The notes below the pieces were generated by a model. It searched no databases and was not told the DNA's origin. It was given only the letters and a program-made list of their open reading frames with translations. A stretch of 64,000 bases of DNA from Streptomyces aculeolatus (lineage in GTDB: Bacteria > Actinomycetota > Actinomycetes > Streptomycetales > Streptomycetaceae), in NCBI RefSeq assembly GCF_020400605.1, contig NZ_JAINRD010000006.1, forward strand, positions 62,001 through 126,000, written 5' to 3'. Positions 62,078 through 64,000 of the stretch are shown here, piece after piece. Position 1 is the stretch's first letter. Each line of letters opens with the position of its first letter. A program made the position numbers and the translations under genes.

Positions 62078-62112
62078 GCGGGTGCGGTACGGGATCCGGG
62101 TACCGCACCCGC
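62078..62112. terminator. Hairpin terminator 1 between convergent genes
   Basis: A perfect 13-bp stem (62078-62090 with 62100-62112) and a nine-base loop, between the secreted protein and the PBP4-type gene. Confidence 0.8.
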
Positions 62113-62114
62113 TC

Positions 62115-62140
62115 CCGCGGGGCCCGGAGGGGCCCCGCGG
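62115..62140. terminator. Hairpin terminator 2 between convergent genes
   Basis: CCGCGGGGCCC pairs with GGGCCCCGCGG around GGAG, two bases after the first hairpin and 12 bp before the stop of the minus-strand carboxypeptidase gene. Confidence 0.78.
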
Positions 62141-62151
62141 TCAGGCCGGTC

Positions 62152-63726
62152 TCAGCACCGCACCGGCTTCAGCCAGGCGCACTCCACGTCGGCCGGGCCT
62201 CCCGCGTTCCGGTCGGCCGGCGCCCGCAGCTCCGCCGCCTCCGTGTCCGCCCCGTGCCCGGCCAGCGTCGTGACCACCGCGTCCTCGATGTCCTTCACCG
62301 AACCCGCCAGGTAGTTGTTCAGCACCACGCTGAACACCAGTTCCCTGCCGTCCGCGTCCGTCACGTACCCCGACAGGGCAGAGGCCCCCGTCAGCGACCC
62401 CGTCTTGGCCCGGGCGTTGCCCTCCGCCGGGGTGTCGCACATGCGCGTGCGCAGCGTGCCGCCCACGAAGCGGTCCTCGCCGCAGGCCACCGGCAGCGCC
62501 TCGTACCAGGCGTCGAACCACGGCTCGTCCTGGACCGCCGTCAGCAGCTTGACGAACTCCCGGCTCGGGATCGTGTTGCCGCGCGACAGCCCCGAGCCGT
62601 CGACCTGGCGCAGGGTGGACGTGTCGACGCCCACCGACTTCAGGTACGACGAGACGCCCCGCAGGCCCGCGCTCCACGTGCCGGCGTCCGCCGTCTCCAC
62701 GCCGATCGTCTTCGTCAGGATCTCCGCGTGGCCGTTGTTGGAGAGCTTCATAAACGGGACCATCAGGTCCTTCAGCGGCATCGAGCCGTGGCTCGCGACC
62801 GTACGCGCCCGCTCCGGCGTCGCCCGCCCCAGCTGCGTCTTTCCGTCCACCTCGACGCCGTGCCGCTCCAGGGCGTCCCGGAAGACCGCCGCCGCGTAGC
62901 CGGTCGGCTCCCAGACGGAGATCCATTCCTTCGTGGCACTGGCCTTCAGCGGGATGTCCCCGCTGACGACGATGGTGTTCGAGCCGTGCTCCCGCGAGAT
63001 GCCCAGCGTGTCGCTCTCGCCCGCGGCGACCGTACGGCCCCGGTTGTCGATCTTCACGTAGCCGGTGGCCGGCGTCACCTTCACCGTCGGCCGGTCGCCC
63101 GCCTTCTTGCCGGGGTACGCCTCCACCACCACCGTGCCGGAGTCGTAGTCCGTGTCGGGGGCCACCGTCAGCGCGGAGATCTGCATCGCGTAGTAGTCCG
63201 ACTCGTAGTCGGCGGACCAGCCGTTGCCGATCCGCTGGGAGTCGAAGCGCGTGTCGTCCGCGACGAGCCGGTCGACCTCGCCGACCCCCGCCGCCGCGAC
63301 CTTCGCGGCCAGCGCGTCGTAGTCGGCGGCCAGCATCGTCGGGTCGCCGCTGCCGCGCAGGTACAGGTCGCCGCCCGCGGTGAGGGCGTCCGTGGACCAG
63401 GTGTAGTCGGGGCCCAGCAGCTCCATCGCCGCGGCCGACGTGGGCAGCTTGGTGTTGGAGGCGGGGGTGAGGCGGGTGGCGGCGGACTGCTCGTACAGCG
63501 TCTCGCCGCTCGCCGCGTCGGCCACGACGACGGACGCGAGCGCGCCTTCGAGGCGCTCGTCCGCGAGGACGTTGTCCAGCGCCTGCTTGAGCCCGTCGTC
63601 GTCGGGGTCCGCCCCTGCGGGGGCACCGCCGCCGAGGCCCAGTGCGAGGAGGGCCGCCATCGCGGTGGCGGCCGGCCAAGTCCACGTACGCGCCGTCGAC
63701 TTCGGGCGCCAGGAGGATCTGCTCAT
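62152..63726 (-). CDS. D-alanyl-D-alanine carboxypeptidase/endopeptidase, S13 (PBP4) family
   Basis: Predicted 524-residue exported penicillin-binding protein. Signal WPAATAMAALLALGLGGGAPAGA, then the three active-site motifs: S-x-x-K as SNTK (Ser90-Lys93), S-x-N as SNN in MKLSNNGHAEILTK, and KTG as KTGSLTGASAL. The large S13 insert lies between the first two (about residues 110-280). It trims or cleaves peptidoglycan cross-bridges outside the membrane. ATG 63726 (MSRSSWRPKS) gives a normal signal peptide. Confidence 0.93.
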   Translation of the reverse strand: MSRSSWRPKSTARTWTWPAATAMAALLALGLGGGAPAGADPDDDGLKQALDNVLADERLEGALASVVVADAASGETLYEQSAATRLTPASNTKLPTSAAAMELLGPDYTWSTDALTAGGDLYLRGSGDPTMLAADYDALAAKVAAAGVGEVDRLVADDTRFDSQRIGNGWSADYESDYYAMQISALTVAPDTDYDSGTVVVEAYPGKKAGDRPTVKVTPATGYVKIDNRGRTVAAGESDTLGISREHGSNTIVVSGDIPLKASATKEWISVWEPTGYAAAVFRDALERHGVEVDGKTQLGRATPERARTVASHGSMPLKDLMVPFMKLSNNGHAEILTKTIGVETADAGTWSAGLRGVSSYLKSVGVDTSTLRQVDGSGLSRGNTIPSREFVKLLTAVQDEPWFDAWYEALPVACGEDRFVGGTLRTRMCDTPAEGNARAKTGSLTGASALSGYVTDADGRELVFSVVLNNYLAGSVKDIEDAVVTTLAGHGADTEAAELRAPADRNAGGPADVECAWLKPVRC

Positions 63727-63811
63727 GACAGTGGAGCATGGCGAACCGGGACACGGGCAACAAGTACCTTGCCGCCCGTGTCATTGGTCCGACCGGTGAT
63801 GACCCGGCCCG

Positions 63812-64000
63812 CTACTCCTTGCGGCGGAAGATCTTGTTCCCCAGCCAGACCAGCGGGTCGTATTTACGGTCCGCCGCCCGCTCCTTGAGCGGGATCAGCG
63901 CGTTGTCGGTGATCTTGATGTGCTCGGGGCAGACCTCGGTGCAGCACTTGGTGATGTTGCAGTACCCGAGGCCGTGCTCGTCCTGCGCCGACGTCCTGCG
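63812..64000 (-). CDS. sdhB: Succinate dehydrogenase/fumarate reductase iron-sulfur subunit (C-terminal part)
   Basis: Only the last 62 codons are in the window; the gene enters from the right edge. They read HGLGYCNITKCCTEVCPEHI, then ITDNALIPLKERAADRKYDP and KIFRRKE, stop TAG at 63812-63814. The cysteines belong to the C-terminal [3Fe-4S]/[4Fe-4S] domain, and the NALIPLKERAADRKYDP tail is typical of actinobacterial SdhB. The other sdh genes should lie to the right. Confidence 0.92.
   Translation of the reverse strand, partial: RRTSAQDEHGLGYCNITKCCTEVCPEHIKITDNALIPLKERAADRKYDPLVWLGNKIFRRKE

Overview
The DNA is very GC-rich, with many GTG starts, heavy third-position GC, dense operons and Streptomyces-type regulators (AfsR/SARP, TipAS-type MerR, SPOR/HATPase/SpoIIE signalling proteins, a DasR-like site in a chitinase promoter). 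This points to the chromosome of a streptomycete or close relative. Both edges cut genes: an AfsR/SARP regulator at the left and the succinate dehydrogenase iron-sulfur subunit at the right.

Layout. 1-8.1 kb: AfsR-like regulator (minus), an ArsR-type HTH regulator, a 53-residue antisense ORF, a SAM methyltransferase and a secreted GH81 beta-1,3-glucanase behind a promoter with a LacI-type operator. 8.2-12.7 kb: a mosaic accessory island that is visibly richer in AT than its surroundings. It holds RHS-core debris fused in frame to an IS5-type transposase tail, a DinB gene, two decayed Hint domains each followed by a different toxin-like tip and an intact immunity-like ORF, a long-stem terminator, a broken tyrosine integrase and a second transposase tail. 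12.7-17.6 kb: assimilatory nitrate reductase operon (minus): NasA, an FAD/BFD electron-transfer protein and a second FAD reductase. 17.8-22.5 kb: two tandem Ser/Thr kinases with C-terminal PQQ-type propeller sensors.

23.3-35.5 kb: an IclR regulator followed by a tightly packed, apparently uncharacterised catabolic operon. It encodes an Asp/Glu-racemase/maleate-isomerase family enzyme, an M19-type dipeptidase, a phytoene-dehydrogenase-like FAD enzyme, a complete five-gene oligopeptide-type ABC importer, an aldehyde dehydrogenase and a muconolactone-isomerase-like protein. 35.6-49.3 kb: Uma2 nuclease-like protein, MacB/FtsX-type exporter genes facing a histidine kinase with no neighbouring response regulator, Rrf2 regulator, HAF-repeat secreted protein, NmrA oxidoreductase with a SoxR-like site, M64 peptidase, a second FtsX-type exporter, TipAS-type MerR regulator with its own 19-bp-spacer promoter, and a PIG-L deacetylase. 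49.5-64 kb: GH18 chitinase with a dre-like site, MgtE, GntR/UTRA regulator, the SPOR/HATPase/SpoIIE set, PspA plus TPM protein, a second ArsR-type paralogue, a secreted four-cysteine protein, a PBP4-type carboxypeptidase and the end of sdhB.

The most unusual parts are the toxin-tip/immunity island and the catabolic operon. Several regulatory sites are readable directly: LacI-type, dre, SoxR/MerR 19-bp spacers, IclR-side direct repeats and a leaderless Rrf2 start. Coordinates were read by eye from the sequence; family calls are from recognised motifs without database searches.
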